Below, piece by piece: positions 14,496 to 23,055 of a stretch of DNA of 64,000 nucleotides; position 1 is the first letter of the stretch; each line of letters opens with the position of its first letter. Below the pieces are notes generated by a model, which saw only the letters and a list, made by a program, of their open reading frames with translations, ran no database searches and was not told the origin of the DNA. The stretch is from Clostridium sp. (GTDB lineage Bacteria; Bacillota; Clostridia; Lachnospirales; Lachnospiraceae). The translations under genes were made by a program, and so were the position numbers. The stretch spans positions 77,064 to 141,063 of the forward strand of contig JAGZZT010000014.1 of the NCBI GenBank assembly GCA_018377235.1, written 5' to 3'.

Positions 14496-16973
14496 CTACC
14501 CAATTATCTTCTGAGCGTAGTTGACAGAAGCCATAGCATCCCGGCAGTAGGCGTCTGCTCCTATCGATGCCGCGTACTCTTTAGTCAACACAGCTCCTCC
14601 TGCCATTATCCTGGCCCATGGCGCCTCTTTTCTCAGGAGGCAGATAGTTTCCTCCATGCTGGGAACCGTAGTAGTCATAAGAGCGCTGAGTCCCACCAGA
14701 GGAGCGTGACGTTTCACAGTCTCCTCCACTATCCTCTCCGGAGCTGCGTCCCGGCCTAAATCTACCACCTCATAGCTGTAATTCTCCAGGAGTACCTTCA
14801 CAATATTTTTTCCAATGTCATGGATATCTCCCTTGACGGTAGCCAGAATAATGACTCCTTTTTTCTTCTGTGCCTGTCCCTTTCCCTTCATGGTTTCTTT
14901 GATTACCTCAAAAGCTGCCTTAGCTGCTTCCGCGCTCATTAAAAGCTGAGGCAGAAATACGGTTCCCTGCTCAAATCCTTTTCCCACAGAGTCCAAAGCC
15001 GGAATCATACAAAAATTAATTACATCCAGGGCATCGGCCTCCTTTAAAGCCAGAACCGCCTGTTCTGCTGCCTGCTCCTTCAAACCTCTGATTACGCTCT
15101 CTCTGAGAAGTTCCCTGGCGTCCCCAGCTGCCTTTTCCGGACTCTCCACAGCCTTTTCCGGTGCTGAAAGCGCAGTCTGCAAAGAAGTTTTACCATATCT
15201 TCCAATATAATCTGCACAGTTTTCATCAAATGCCGCAAGAGCCCGGAAACTGTGCAGAGAGCGCATCATAGCCTCAGAATTAGGGTTAATAATCGCCGCA
15301 TTTAAGCCATTCATCAGAGCCATTGTGAAGAAGGAAGCGTTGATTATCTCCCTCTGAGGCAATCCGAAAGAAATATTCGACACACCGAGAATAGTCTTTC
15401 CTCTCAGCTCTGTCTTTACCCGGCGCACCGCCTCCAGAGTCGTCAGCGCTCCCTGCGAGTCTGAGCTGATGGTCATACAGAGAGGATCGATAATAATGTC
15501 CTTCTTCTGTATTCCATATTCCGCCGCCTTCCGGTAAATCCGCTCTGCTACTGCAAGCCGCTCGTCCGCCGTAGCCGGGATTCCATTCTCATCCAGGGTC
15601 AGAGCCACCACCACGCCGCCGTATTTCTTCACCAGAGGGAACACCGTCTCCATACTCTCACTCTTTCCATTTACGGAGTTGACAAGGGGCTTTCCGTTGT
15701 AAACCCTGAGCGCCCGCTCCAGGGCTCTGCCGTCTGCCGTATCAATCTGCAGCGGCAGGTCGATAATACTCTGCAGCTCCCGTACCGCCTCCTCCATCAT
15801 GGCAGGCTCATCAATTTCCGGAAGTCCCACATTGACATCCAGAATCTGGGCGCCGTGCTCCTGCTGGAGCACTCCCTCCCTGAGAATATATTCCATATTG
15901 TGAGTCCGCAGCGCTTCCTTAAATTTAGACTTTCCTGTGGGATTGATACGTTCTCCGATCACTACCGGATCGGATCCGATCTCCACTGCCTGAGCATAGG
16001 AAGATACCACAGTTTCTGTCTTTGCTTCCGGAAGCTTCTGTTTCTTTCCTCTGCATCGTTTTATCAGCCTCTCAATATGGTCCGGCGTAGTCCCGCAGCA
16101 GCCTCCAGCTATGGAAACGCCCAGATCTACCAACTCCTCCATGGCCTCTGCAAACGCTTCCCCGTCAATGTCATAGACTGTTTTTCCGCCCTCGCTTCTG
16201 GGAAGCCCTGCATTTGGATTCACAATAACAGGAAGAGATGCATATTTTACGTATTCCTTCACGATTTCCTTCATTTCCACCGGTCCCAGGCCGCAGTTGA
16301 CACCCAGAGCGTCTACTCCCATACCTTCTAACAGAGCGATGACGGATCGCGCTGTTCCTCCAGTCAGAAGCTTCCCTTTTCCATCGAAAATCACTGTGGC
16401 GAAAATGGGAATTCTGTTCTCTCCCTCCAGGCGTCCCAGACTCTCCAAAGCCTCCTTGGCTCCCAGAACTGCCGCCTTCAGCTCATAGCTGTCACTCATG
16501 GTCTCAATAAGAATCAAATCTGCTCCAGCCTGTATTCCTATCTCTGCCGCTTCCCGGTACATGGCAGCCGCTGTCTCAAACTCCAGATCCCCCATCGGCC
16601 TCAGCAGTCTTCCCGTAGGTCCCAGATCCAGAGCAATCCAGCCATGTCCCGCTTCCTGTACTGCCTGTCCGGCGTTTGCCACCGCCGCTTCAATTACCTT
16701 CTTCAGCGTAAACTCTGCATGATCGTTAAATTTCAGGCAGTTGGCTCCAAAAGTGTTCGTCTTCACCATGTCACATCCTGCGTTCAGGTAATCCCTGTGA
16801 ATTTTCACTACCTCTTCCGGGTGAGTGATATTCCACGTTTCCGGCAGTTCTCCCGCCTTCAGGCCTGCAGCCTGCAGAAGGCTTCCCGTACCTCCGTCAA
16901 AATACAGAATTCTCTTTTCAAGCTCCTCTAAAATGGCAGTTCTTTCTGTTTTCTCCTGTTCCCCTCTGTCCAT
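14496..16973 (-). CDS. metH: Cobalamin-dependent methionine synthase without reactivation domain
   Basis: MetH moves the methyl group of 5-methyltetrahydrofolate through cobalamin to homocysteine. The start at 16973 (MDRGEQEKTE) was chosen for its GAGG; the frame is open further upstream. The 826-residue product has an N-terminal homocysteine domain (FDGGTGSLLQ; zinc cysteines in GVNCGLGP and GGCCGTTPDH), a pterin-binding domain (VIGERINPTGKSKFKEAL), a B12 cap, and a B12 domain with the cobalt-ligating histidine in DIHDIGKNIVK. It ends there; the C-terminal SAM-dependent activation domain is missing. That domain is encoded by the gene directly upstream. Confidence 0.94.
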   Translation of the reverse strand: MDRGEQEKTERTAILEELEKRILYFDGGTGSLLQAAGLKAGELPETWNITHPEEVVKIHRDYLNAGCDMVKTNTFGANCLKFNDHAEFTLKKVIEAAVANAGQAVQEAGHGWIALDLGPTGRLLRPMGDLEFETAAAMYREAAEIGIQAGADLILIETMSDSYELKAAVLGAKEALESLGRLEGENRIPIFATVIFDGKGKLLTGGTARSVIALLEGMGVDALGVNCGLGPVEMKEIVKEYVKYASLPVIVNPNAGLPRSEGGKTVYDIDGEAFAEAMEELVDLGVSIAGGCCGTTPDHIERLIKRCRGKKQKLPEAKTETVVSSYAQAVEIGSDPVVIGERINPTGKSKFKEALRTHNMEYILREGVLQQEHGAQILDVNVGLPEIDEPAMMEEAVRELQSIIDLPLQIDTADGRALERALRVYNGKPLVNSVNGKSESMETVFPLVKKYGGVVVALTLDENGIPATADERLAVAERIYRKAAEYGIQKKDIIIDPLCMTISSDSQGALTTLEAVRRVKTELRGKTILGVSNISFGLPQREIINASFFTMALMNGLNAAIINPNSEAMMRSLHSFRALAAFDENCADYIGRYGKTSLQTALSAPEKAVESPEKAAGDARELLRESVIRGLKEQAAEQAVLALKEADALDVINFCMIPALDSVGKGFEQGTVFLPQLLMSAEAAKAAFEVIKETMKGKGQAQKKKGVIILATVKGDIHDIGKNIVKVLLENYSYEVVDLGRDAAPERIVEETVKRHAPLVGLSALMTTTVPSMEETICLLRKEAPWARIMAGGAVLTKEYAASIGADAYCRDAMASVNYAQKIIG

Positions 16974-17019
16974 CTCTATTTCCTCGCATTCTCCAAATCT
17001 CATTCCTATATCTGCCGTC

Positions 17020-17760
17020 CTATATTTCACGATAAATGCAGTCTGTATTTTTGCAGGCCCTGCATTTTGTTTCAGCCGTCCCGGCCTTTGCCCTGGAGCA
17101 CGCCGTTCCCTCTCTGATTCCGATCACAGCCGTCACAGATTTAGACGGCATCATGAGGAATCCCTCTGTCAGAGTAATTCCCACTGTCTTCTCAAGCTCC
17201 AGTGCTGCTGCAAAGTTCTCCTGGAAAGACAGCGGAAAATCTCCGTAGCCCGGGCTGAATCTTGGGCAAAGCGCCATTCCCTGTTTCCGGTATTCCTCCT
17301 CCAGCCAGCGGTTCTCCAGATTGCAGTAAGACTCTATCATGGCAGCTGAAGCGGCCTGCATAACGACGGCCCGGCCCATATCCAGAACACCGTATCTTCG
17401 AAGCAGAAAGTCTGCTCCAGCCCCCAGCGTTGCTCCAAACAGGAGCACAGCGCGGCATCCCTCAAGATTCCTCCCAAGATCCGTGCTTTTTACGCGAAAG
17501 CAGGAGAAACGAAGCTCCCCCTCCTCTGTAAGCTGGAGAGGATATTCCCTGCAAAAAAAGCGGGGCGAAAGTCTTGTGCACAGTTCCTGAATACAGTCCT
17601 CCATAAGCTCCATAGCTGCCTTATCCGGCGTATTTCCCCTGTACCCCAGATAGCGAAATGCCTCTCTCCGGCTGGTCTGCTCTGCAATCATTTTAATGAG
17701 TCCGCCATGTTCCTGAAGGCTTCCTTTCACCCTCTCCGCAGTGCTTCTTTCTTCTGTCAT
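17020..17760 (-). CDS. Stand-alone methionine synthase activation-domain protein
   Basis: This 246-residue protein (start MTEERSTAE, with AAGGAG) resembles the C-terminal MetH reactivation domain in its free form, known from Thermotoga and Clostridia. Visible family features are a SYCNLE helix, the FSPGYGDFPLSFQ substrate/SAM-binding segment (RFSPGYGDFP) and a C-terminal cysteine set (CSRAKAGTAETKCRACKNTDC). It would reduce and remethylate inactive cobalamin on MetH using SAM. It lies between metF and metH on the same strand, and its 3' end lies close to the MetH start, which makes the split-enzyme reading secure. Confidence 0.88.
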   Translation of the reverse strand: MTEERSTAERVKGSLQEHGGLIKMIAEQTSRREAFRYLGYRGNTPDKAAMELMEDCIQELCTRLSPRFFCREYPLQLTEEGELRFSCFRVKSTDLGRNLEGCRAVLLFGATLGAGADFLLRRYGVLDMGRAVVMQAASAAMIESYCNLENRWLEEEYRKQGMALCPRFSPGYGDFPLSFQENFAAALELEKTVGITLTEGFLMMPSKSVTAVIGIREGTACSRAKAGTAETKCRACKNTDCIYREI

Positions 17761-17813
17761 ATCCGTCTCCTTCTGCATTCCTTAAAATTCCTCAAACCTC
17801 TCTCGGCCATTCT

Positions 17814-18671
17814 CTACAGAATTTCAGAAAGACTTGTCTTAATCTGCTCCGCCACATCCGGCTTATTCATGGAATAAACGTGAATTCCGTTGACATGATT
17901 GGCAATCAGGTCAATAATCTGCTCCGTAGCATAGGCGATTCCCGCCTGCTTCATAGCCGCCGGATTGTCCCCAAACCGGTCTACAATGGCCTTAAATCTG
18001 GCTGGAAGATAGGTTCCTGACATCTGACAGATACGTTTAATCTGTTTTGCATTAGTCACTGGCATAATTCCTGCAATGACCGGCACCGTAATGCCTCTCT
18101 CTCTAATCCGGTAGAGATAATTGTAAAGGATATTGTTGTCAAAAAACATCTGGGTAGTGACAAACTCACAGCCTGCCTCCACCTTCTCCTTCAGATGCTC
18201 AATATCTTCTGTCTTGTTGGCAGACTCCACATGTCCTTCCGGGTAGCAGGCGGCTCCAATGCAGAAATCCCTGTCAAACTCCCGGATATCCCGGATTAAT
18301 TCAGAAGCGTACCTGTAGTCGTGGGCCAGGGGACCTCCCTCCGGAATGTCTCCCCTTAAAGCCAGCACGTTTTCTATTCCATGCTCCTTAAGGCCGCTGA
18401 GTACCCTGCGTACCTCTTCTCTGGTAGAGGAAACACAGGTCAGATGCGCCAGCGCGTTAATCCCCTGCTCCTTGATGCTGGACGCAATGTCCACTGTGTA
18501 TTTGCTGGTTCCGCCGCCAGCTCCATAAGTAACGCTCATAAAGGCTGGCTGAAGCCTGGCAATTTTCAGCGCTGCCTTTTCTACGGAATCATAATTGTCC
18601 TGCACCTTGGGCGGAAATACTTCAAAAGAGAGAGTCGGTTTTTCCTGGGCTAATATGTCTTTAATTTTCAT
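17814..18671 (-). CDS. metF: Methylenetetrahydrofolate reductase
   Basis: MetF makes 5-methyltetrahydrofolate, the methyl donor for the MetH encoded downstream. The 285-residue TIM barrel shows LSFEVFPPK (catalytic glutamate) at the start, MSVTYGAGGGTSKYTVD, the folate/FAD segment LALRGDIPEGG, and the late TQMFFDNNILYNY. A GGAGGTG ribosome binding site is present. It is the first gene of the three-gene unit, preceded by an extended -10 (TGC TATACT) with no clear -35 and no SAM riboswitch that I can see. Confidence 0.95.
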   Translation of the reverse strand: MKIKDILAQEKPTLSFEVFPPKVQDNYDSVEKAALKIARLQPAFMSVTYGAGGGTSKYTVDIASSIKEQGINALAHLTCVSSTREEVRRVLSGLKEHGIENVLALRGDIPEGGPLAHDYRYASELIRDIREFDRDFCIGAACYPEGHVESANKTEDIEHLKEKVEAGCEFVTTQMFFDNNILYNYLYRIRERGITVPVIAGIMPVTNAKQIKRICQMSGTYLPARFKAIVDRFGDNPAAMKQAGIAYATEQIIDLIANHVNGIHVYSMNKPDVAEQIKTSLSEIL

Positions 18672-18823
18672 TTATTAACACCTCCGTCTGAATGCAGACA
18701 ATTATTGTCTCTGCTTTCAGTATTTTTGATATTTTTCATCCAGTATAGCACAGGATTGATAATTTTTCTACAATCATTATTCCTTTTTTTGCATTTATGC
18801 TAAAATGAACCTTGGCAGAAAAA

Positions 18824-18875
18824 GGCTGTCCTGCTGGATATCGCTGTTATCCGTATGGGAAGCGATAAAACAGCC
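18824..18875 (+). promoter_or_regulatory. Two-tier hairpin in the leader of the PTS IIC gene
   Basis: Nested helices GGCTGT/ACAGCC and TATCGCT/AGCGATA form one long stem 36 bases before the start codon, followed by a short T run. It may attenuate or regulate the transporter gene; no known family matches by eye. Confidence 0.4.
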
Positions 18876-18910
18876 ATGTATTTTTATTCAAAAGGGAGGA
18901 ACAACAAACA

Positions 18911-19936
18911 ATGAAGCACGAGACTGTAAAAGGCTTTCTGAGACGAAAGCAGATCAATATTTCGGTTCAGACTTACCTGATCGACGCCTTGGGAGCTATG
19001 GCCTTCGGCCTTTTCGCTTCCCTGTTAATCGGCACGATTTTCGGGACTCTGGGAGAAAAAACAGGAATTGAAATTTTTAATACTATTGCCGTCTACGCCA
19101 AGGGAGCTACGGGAGCTGCCCTGGGAGTGTCGATTTCCTATGCGCTTAAATCTCCCCAGCTTGTTATTTTCTCTGCAGCTACAGTCGGTATTGCGGGAAA
19201 TGAGCTGGGCGGACCTGTTGGCGCCCTGGCAGCCTCTATTGTTGCCTCAGAACTTGGCAAGCTGGTTTCAAAGGAAACGCGAGTGGACATTCTTGTCACT
19301 CCGGGTGTCACTATCATCTCCGGTGTTCTGACCGCCCAGTTTGTCGGTCCCGGTGTCTCCGCCTTTATGACTGGTTTCGGAGATCTGGTAAAAACGGCCA
19401 CCGTCATGCAGCCTCTGTTTATGGGCATTCTTGTATCTGCCCTGATCGGCATTGCTCTGACACTGCCCATCAGCAGCGCGGCGATCTGTATTATGCTGGG
19501 ACTCGACGGCCTGGCGGGAGGCGCTGCTACTGCAGGCTGCTGCGCTCAGATGATTGGCTTCGCCGTGCTCAGTTACCGCGAAAATGGCTTCGGCGGCTTT
19601 TTAGCTCAGGGTCTGGGCACCTCCATGCTCCAGATGCCCAACATTGTCCGAAATCCTAAAATCTGGCTGGCTCCCACTCTGGCTTCCATGGTTACAGGAC
19701 CTGTTTCCACCATGGTATTCAAGCTGGAAAATATTGCAGCCGGATCCGGTATGGGAACCTGTGGTCTGGTAGGTCCCATAGGTATCTACACTGCCATGCC
19801 AGAAGGTGGCATATCCATGTGGATCGGCATTCTTTTCGTCTGCTTTCTTCTTCCTGCCGTCCTGACGCTTCTCTTCGGCTGGTTCTTCCGCCGGATCGGC
19901 TGGATTAAAGAAGGCGACCTGAAGCTGGATCTGTAG
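18911..19936 (+). CDS. PTS-type IIC membrane protein (EIIC_2 family)
   Basis: The 341-residue product is rich in glycine and alanine with about nine to ten hydrophobic helices. Typical EIIC_2 segments are GATGAALGVSISYAL, GNELGGPVGALAASIVASELG and LVGPIGIYTAMPEGG. The family is annotated as a PTS sugar transporter subunit IIC. No IIA or IIB gene is nearby, so how it is energised and what it carries are open. GGGAGG precedes the ATG. It is monocistronic, with a strong terminator shared with the convergent galT unit. Confidence 0.8.
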   Translation: MKHETVKGFLRRKQINISVQTYLIDALGAMAFGLFASLLIGTIFGTLGEKTGIEIFNTIAVYAKGATGAALGVSISYALKSPQLVIFSAATVGIAGNELGGPVGALAASIVASELGKLVSKETRVDILVTPGVTIISGVLTAQFVGPGVSAFMTGFGDLVKTATVMQPLFMGILVSALIGIALTLPISSAAICIMLGLDGLAGGAATAGCCAQMIGFAVLSYRENGFGGFLAQGLGTSMLQMPNIVRNPKIWLAPTLASMVTGPVSTMVFKLENIAAGSGMGTCGLVGPIGIYTAMPEGGISMWIGILFVCFLLPAVLTLLFGWFFRRIGWIKEGDLKLDL

Positions 19937-19948
19937 TCAGAACATAAT

Positions 19949-20007
19949 AAGAGGAAGGCAATGCGTTCCAGCGGCTTTCACTGGAACACATTGCCTTCCT
20001 CTTTTTT
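19949..20007. terminator. Bidirectional terminator between PTS IIC and RelA/SpoT genes
   Basis: AAGAGGAAGGCAATG pairs with CATTGCCTTCCTCTT, with T runs on both strands. The loop contains CAGCGGCTTTCACTGGAAC, the third copy of the shared loop motif. Confidence 0.88.
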
Positions 20008-20019
20008 CTTTATCTTATA

Positions 20020-20817
20020 TTACAGCGTATGATCCTCTTCCATCTGATACTTTTCCTTTGCCTCTTTCAGCCGTCTGAAGTAGGAACTCATCTCATCTGC
20101 CATGCCTGACAGCCGGTTTAACAGTGTGGAAAAGTCTTTTAACATCACATCATCCTGAAAATACGGATACACAATATCGTGATCCACCTCGCTCCAGCCC
20201 TCCTCAAAAAGGGTTCTGGCCTGCAGCTCCACATAGTATCCCTTATACTTCACAATGTAATGGATGGAACGGTAAATTCCGTCTGATTTAATGTCAATCA
20301 GATTTTTATCATATATTTTAGAATCTCCGATTCTCCGGTAGCTTTTCGGGCGCTCCGCAATATACCAGTGATCCGGATCCTCATCGAAATCCCTGAGTCT
20401 GTCCTCTACATAAATTTCAGGATTGTTTTCAAACTGACTGGTAATGTACTCATGGAAGCCTCTCCAGTCCTCCCGGTACAGAAAGAACACACGGATTCCA
20501 ATCAGGTCCGTCAGGTATTTATAATAATTGGAGCTGTTAATCTCCCGGTAGCTCTCAAGGCTCTCATTTCTCTTTCTGATAATCTTCTCAATGAGATGGC
20601 CCGGATCCTTTAACCGGTAGCGGTAAGAATGAATACCGGCCCGTTCTGTATCATACAGGTACTGATCCAGAAAATCGCGGCTGACAGAGCGCAGCTCTGG
20701 TTCCAGGGCACAGTAGTGGCTGTAGATTTTCTCCAGTTCCTTGAAGCTGATATTGGCAGAACGGAATTCATTCTCCGCAATGTTATATTTCTTCAGAAAT
20801 TCTTCTTTAATGAGCAT
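20020..20817 (-). CDS. RelA/SpoT-domain nucleotidyltransferase-like protein
   Basis: The 265-residue product carries the RelA/SpoT synthetase fold: RYRLKDPGHLIEKIIRKR, DLIGIRVFFLYREDW, DGIYRSIHYIVKYKGYYVEL and LQARTLFEEGWSEVDHDIVY with the catalytic-type glutamate. It differs clearly from the RelQ-like protein at 9145, having a longer insert between the second and third motif and an IKSDGIYRSIH in place of the PKxNGYRSxH. It may make (p)ppGpp or a related product; this needs testing. It starts eight bases after galT's stop and is likely co-transcribed with it. Confidence 0.75.
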   Translation of the reverse strand: MLIKEEFLKKYNIAENEFRSANISFKELEKIYSHYCALEPELRSVSRDFLDQYLYDTERAGIHSYRYRLKDPGHLIEKIIRKRNESLESYREINSSNYYKYLTDLIGIRVFFLYREDWRGFHEYITSQFENNPEIYVEDRLRDFDEDPDHWYIAERPKSYRRIGDSKIYDKNLIDIKSDGIYRSIHYIVKYKGYYVELQARTLFEEGWSEVDHDIVYPYFQDDVMLKDFSTLLNRLSGMADEMSSYFRRLKEAKEKYQMEEDHTL

Positions 20818-20825
20818 TCTATCTC

Positions 20826-22337
20826 CTATCTCTCCTTAAATCCGGCTGTATGAAGGAACCGTGCAAAGGCCTCTCTGCCTTCCTTCGTACACTTATAAAC
20901 GCCGGCGTCCTCTAATACCTTCTCGAACACCAGGCCCACCTCCTGCTTGAGGATTTCATCTACGTTTTCAGCCGTAACAGATGGATATTTAGGAAGGAAT
21001 TCCTCTACCCAGTCCGCGTGCTTTTCGATCTCTGCGTCAGAGCGGATGTCTTTTCCAGAGATCATGTACTCTCCCAGCTTCGCCAGTTCTCCTTTCAGAC
21101 GGGACGGGAGCACAGCCAGGCCCATAACCTCAATAAGACCAATATTTTCCTTCTTTATATGGTGAAGTTCCTGATGAGGATGGTAAACGCCCATAGGGAA
21201 CTCCTCTGTAGTAATATTATTTCTGAGAACCAGATCCAGCTCAAACATATCGCCATTCTTTCTGGCAATCGGAGTGATGGTATTGTGCGGCTCTCCATCC
21301 GTTTCAGCGAAAATAAAGGCTTTCTCATCGGTATAGCCTCTCCAGCAGCGCAGCACCTGATCTCCCAGCTCGATTAATCGATCCGGATCCTTCGCCCTCG
21401 TTCTCAGCACAGACATAGGCCATTTCACGATGCCCGCCTCCACGTCCTCAAATCCCGGAATGGTAAAATACTGTTCAATCGGCGCCTTCGCCATGGCGAA
21501 GGTATAGTTTCCGCCCTGGAAATGATCGTGGGTGAGGATCGATCCTCCTACAATAGGAAGATCTGCGTTGGAGCCCAGGAAATAGTGCGGAAACTGCTTT
21601 ACAAAATCAAACAGCTTCACAAAGGCAGCCCTGTCAATCTTCATAGGCGTGTGCTTTCCGTTAAACACGATACAGTGCTCATTATAATATACATACGGGG
21701 AGTACTGGAAACCCCAGTCGCTGTCATTGACTGTAATCGGGATAATACGGTGGTTGTTTCTGGCCGGGTGATTAGCCCGTCCGGCATAGCCTTCGTTCTC
21801 CATGCACAGCTGACACTTGGGATATCCGCTCTGCTTCATCAGCTTTGCTGCAGCGATAGCCTTGGGATCCTTTTCCGGCTTGGAGAGATTGACTGTAATA
21901 TCCAGTACCCCGTACTTGGTGTCAGTGGTCCACTTCATGTCTCGGGCAATACGGTATCTGCGGATATAATCGGAGTCCTGGCTCAGTTTATAGTAATAGT
22001 CAGTAGCCTCTCTGGGAGACTTCTCATGGTAGATATCCCAAAATTTTGTGATAACCTCACTTGGACGGGGCATCAGGCAGTTCATCAGTCTGGTGTCAAA
22101 CAGATCTCTGTACACAACACTGTCCTCAGCCAGCACGCCAGTCTCATGGGCATAGTCCAGAAGCTCCTTCAGCACAACTTCCAGATCAATGTGCTCCGGT
22201 TCTTTCTCCGGTTCCTCATACTCATCCAGTCCCATGACCTCTAAAATCTGATTTGTGGCATAAATTTTATCGCACTCTGCAATGAGACCTGTGCGAAGGC
22301 CATATGTTACCAGTTTGTGTACTGCTTCATAAATCAT
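20826..22337 (-). CDS. galT: UDP-glucose--hexose-1-phosphate uridylyltransferase, type 2
   Basis: GalT converts galactose 1-phosphate and UDP-glucose to UDP-galactose and glucose 1-phosphate in the Leloir pathway. The 503-residue length marks the long type 2 form found in Firmicutes. The active-site histidine motif is seen in GGSILTHDHFQGGNYTF (about residues 268-284). The PKCQLCMENEGYAGRANHP segment near residue 175 is also typical. An AAAGGAG ribosome binding site lies before the ATG. No galK or galE is in the window. Confidence 0.95.
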   Translation of the reverse strand: MIYEAVHKLVTYGLRTGLIAECDKIYATNQILEVMGLDEYEEPEKEPEHIDLEVVLKELLDYAHETGVLAEDSVVYRDLFDTRLMNCLMPRPSEVITKFWDIYHEKSPREATDYYYKLSQDSDYIRRYRIARDMKWTTDTKYGVLDITVNLSKPEKDPKAIAAAKLMKQSGYPKCQLCMENEGYAGRANHPARNNHRIIPITVNDSDWGFQYSPYVYYNEHCIVFNGKHTPMKIDRAAFVKLFDFVKQFPHYFLGSNADLPIVGGSILTHDHFQGGNYTFAMAKAPIEQYFTIPGFEDVEAGIVKWPMSVLRTRAKDPDRLIELGDQVLRCWRGYTDEKAFIFAETDGEPHNTITPIARKNGDMFELDLVLRNNITTEEFPMGVYHPHQELHHIKKENIGLIEVMGLAVLPSRLKGELAKLGEYMISGKDIRSDAEIEKHADWVEEFLPKYPSVTAENVDEILKQEVGLVFEKVLEDAGVYKCTKEGREAFARFLHTAGFKER

Positions 22338-22437
22338 ACCCGTATCTCCTTTATTTTAATATTTCTTGTCCGCTTTTCATTTTACTTCATCTGCCAGTGT
22401 TTGCCAACCCTGTTTTTAACGCTGAGGCTGTCCGTTG

Positions 22438-22956
22438 CTACAAAATCCGTCTCACTGCCGGACCAATCCGCTCTGTTACGATTCCACCTAACAGTCCTAT
22501 TACAGCCCCGGCAGCGCTTCCAGCTGCCAGCAGAAACGGAAGATAATAAAATACCGCGCTGTTCTCTACCACAAGGGCGGCGATGATAAGCTGCCCCACG
22601 TTATGGCCTACTCCTCCGGCAATACTGACTCCAACCTGGCTGAACCATCCCGTTTTTCTGGCCAAAAGCATGAGAAAAAGGCTGAAAGCACCGCCTGCCA
22701 GGCTGTACACCATAGAAAACCCATTTCCGAATGTCAGCCCAGCCAGGACGATGCGGACCAGGGATATAAAAACCAGCTGCTGCAGATTTACCAGATAAAG
22801 CCCCACTATCGTCACTAGATTGGCCAGTCCCAGTTTCACCCCGGGAACGCCTATACTGATGGGAATCAATGTCTCCACATAGCTGAGAAGAAAGGCCAGG
22901 GCGATCAGCATTCCGCACAGGGCCGCCCTTCCTGTTTTCTGTTCTCTTCTTGACAC
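22438..22956 (-). CDS. Gx transporter family membrane protein
   Basis: The start is a GTG at 22956 with AAAGGAGG eight bases upstream. The 172-residue product has about five helices and the pattern ISIGVPGVKLGLANLVTI of the family once called heptaprenyl diphosphate synthase component I, now usually Gx transporter. It has S-component-like topology. In many Firmicutes it is found next to ApbE and NusG domain II proteins, as here across a divergent gap, which hints at a role in quinone or flavin-linked redox at the membrane. Confidence 0.82.
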   Translation of the reverse strand: MSRREQKTGRAALCGMLIALAFLLSYVETLIPISIGVPGVKLGLANLVTIVGLYLVNLQQLVFISLVRIVLAGLTFGNGFSMVYSLAGGAFSLFLMLLARKTGWFSQVGVSIAGGVGHNVGQLIIAALVVENSAVFYYLPFLLAAGSAAGAVIGLLGGIVTERIGPAVRRIL

Positions 22957-23055
22957 GTTCTGCCTCCTTTGCTAGTATGTTAGACAGAAAACGATCGTTC
23001 TGCGCTTCTTTCTATTATATCTTCCGAGGCGCAAAGTACAAGAGGAAATGATAAA

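Noticed and set aside
18672..18800. Possible SAM or cobalamin riboswitch before metF
   Set aside because: The short leader lacks the conserved blocks of either class.
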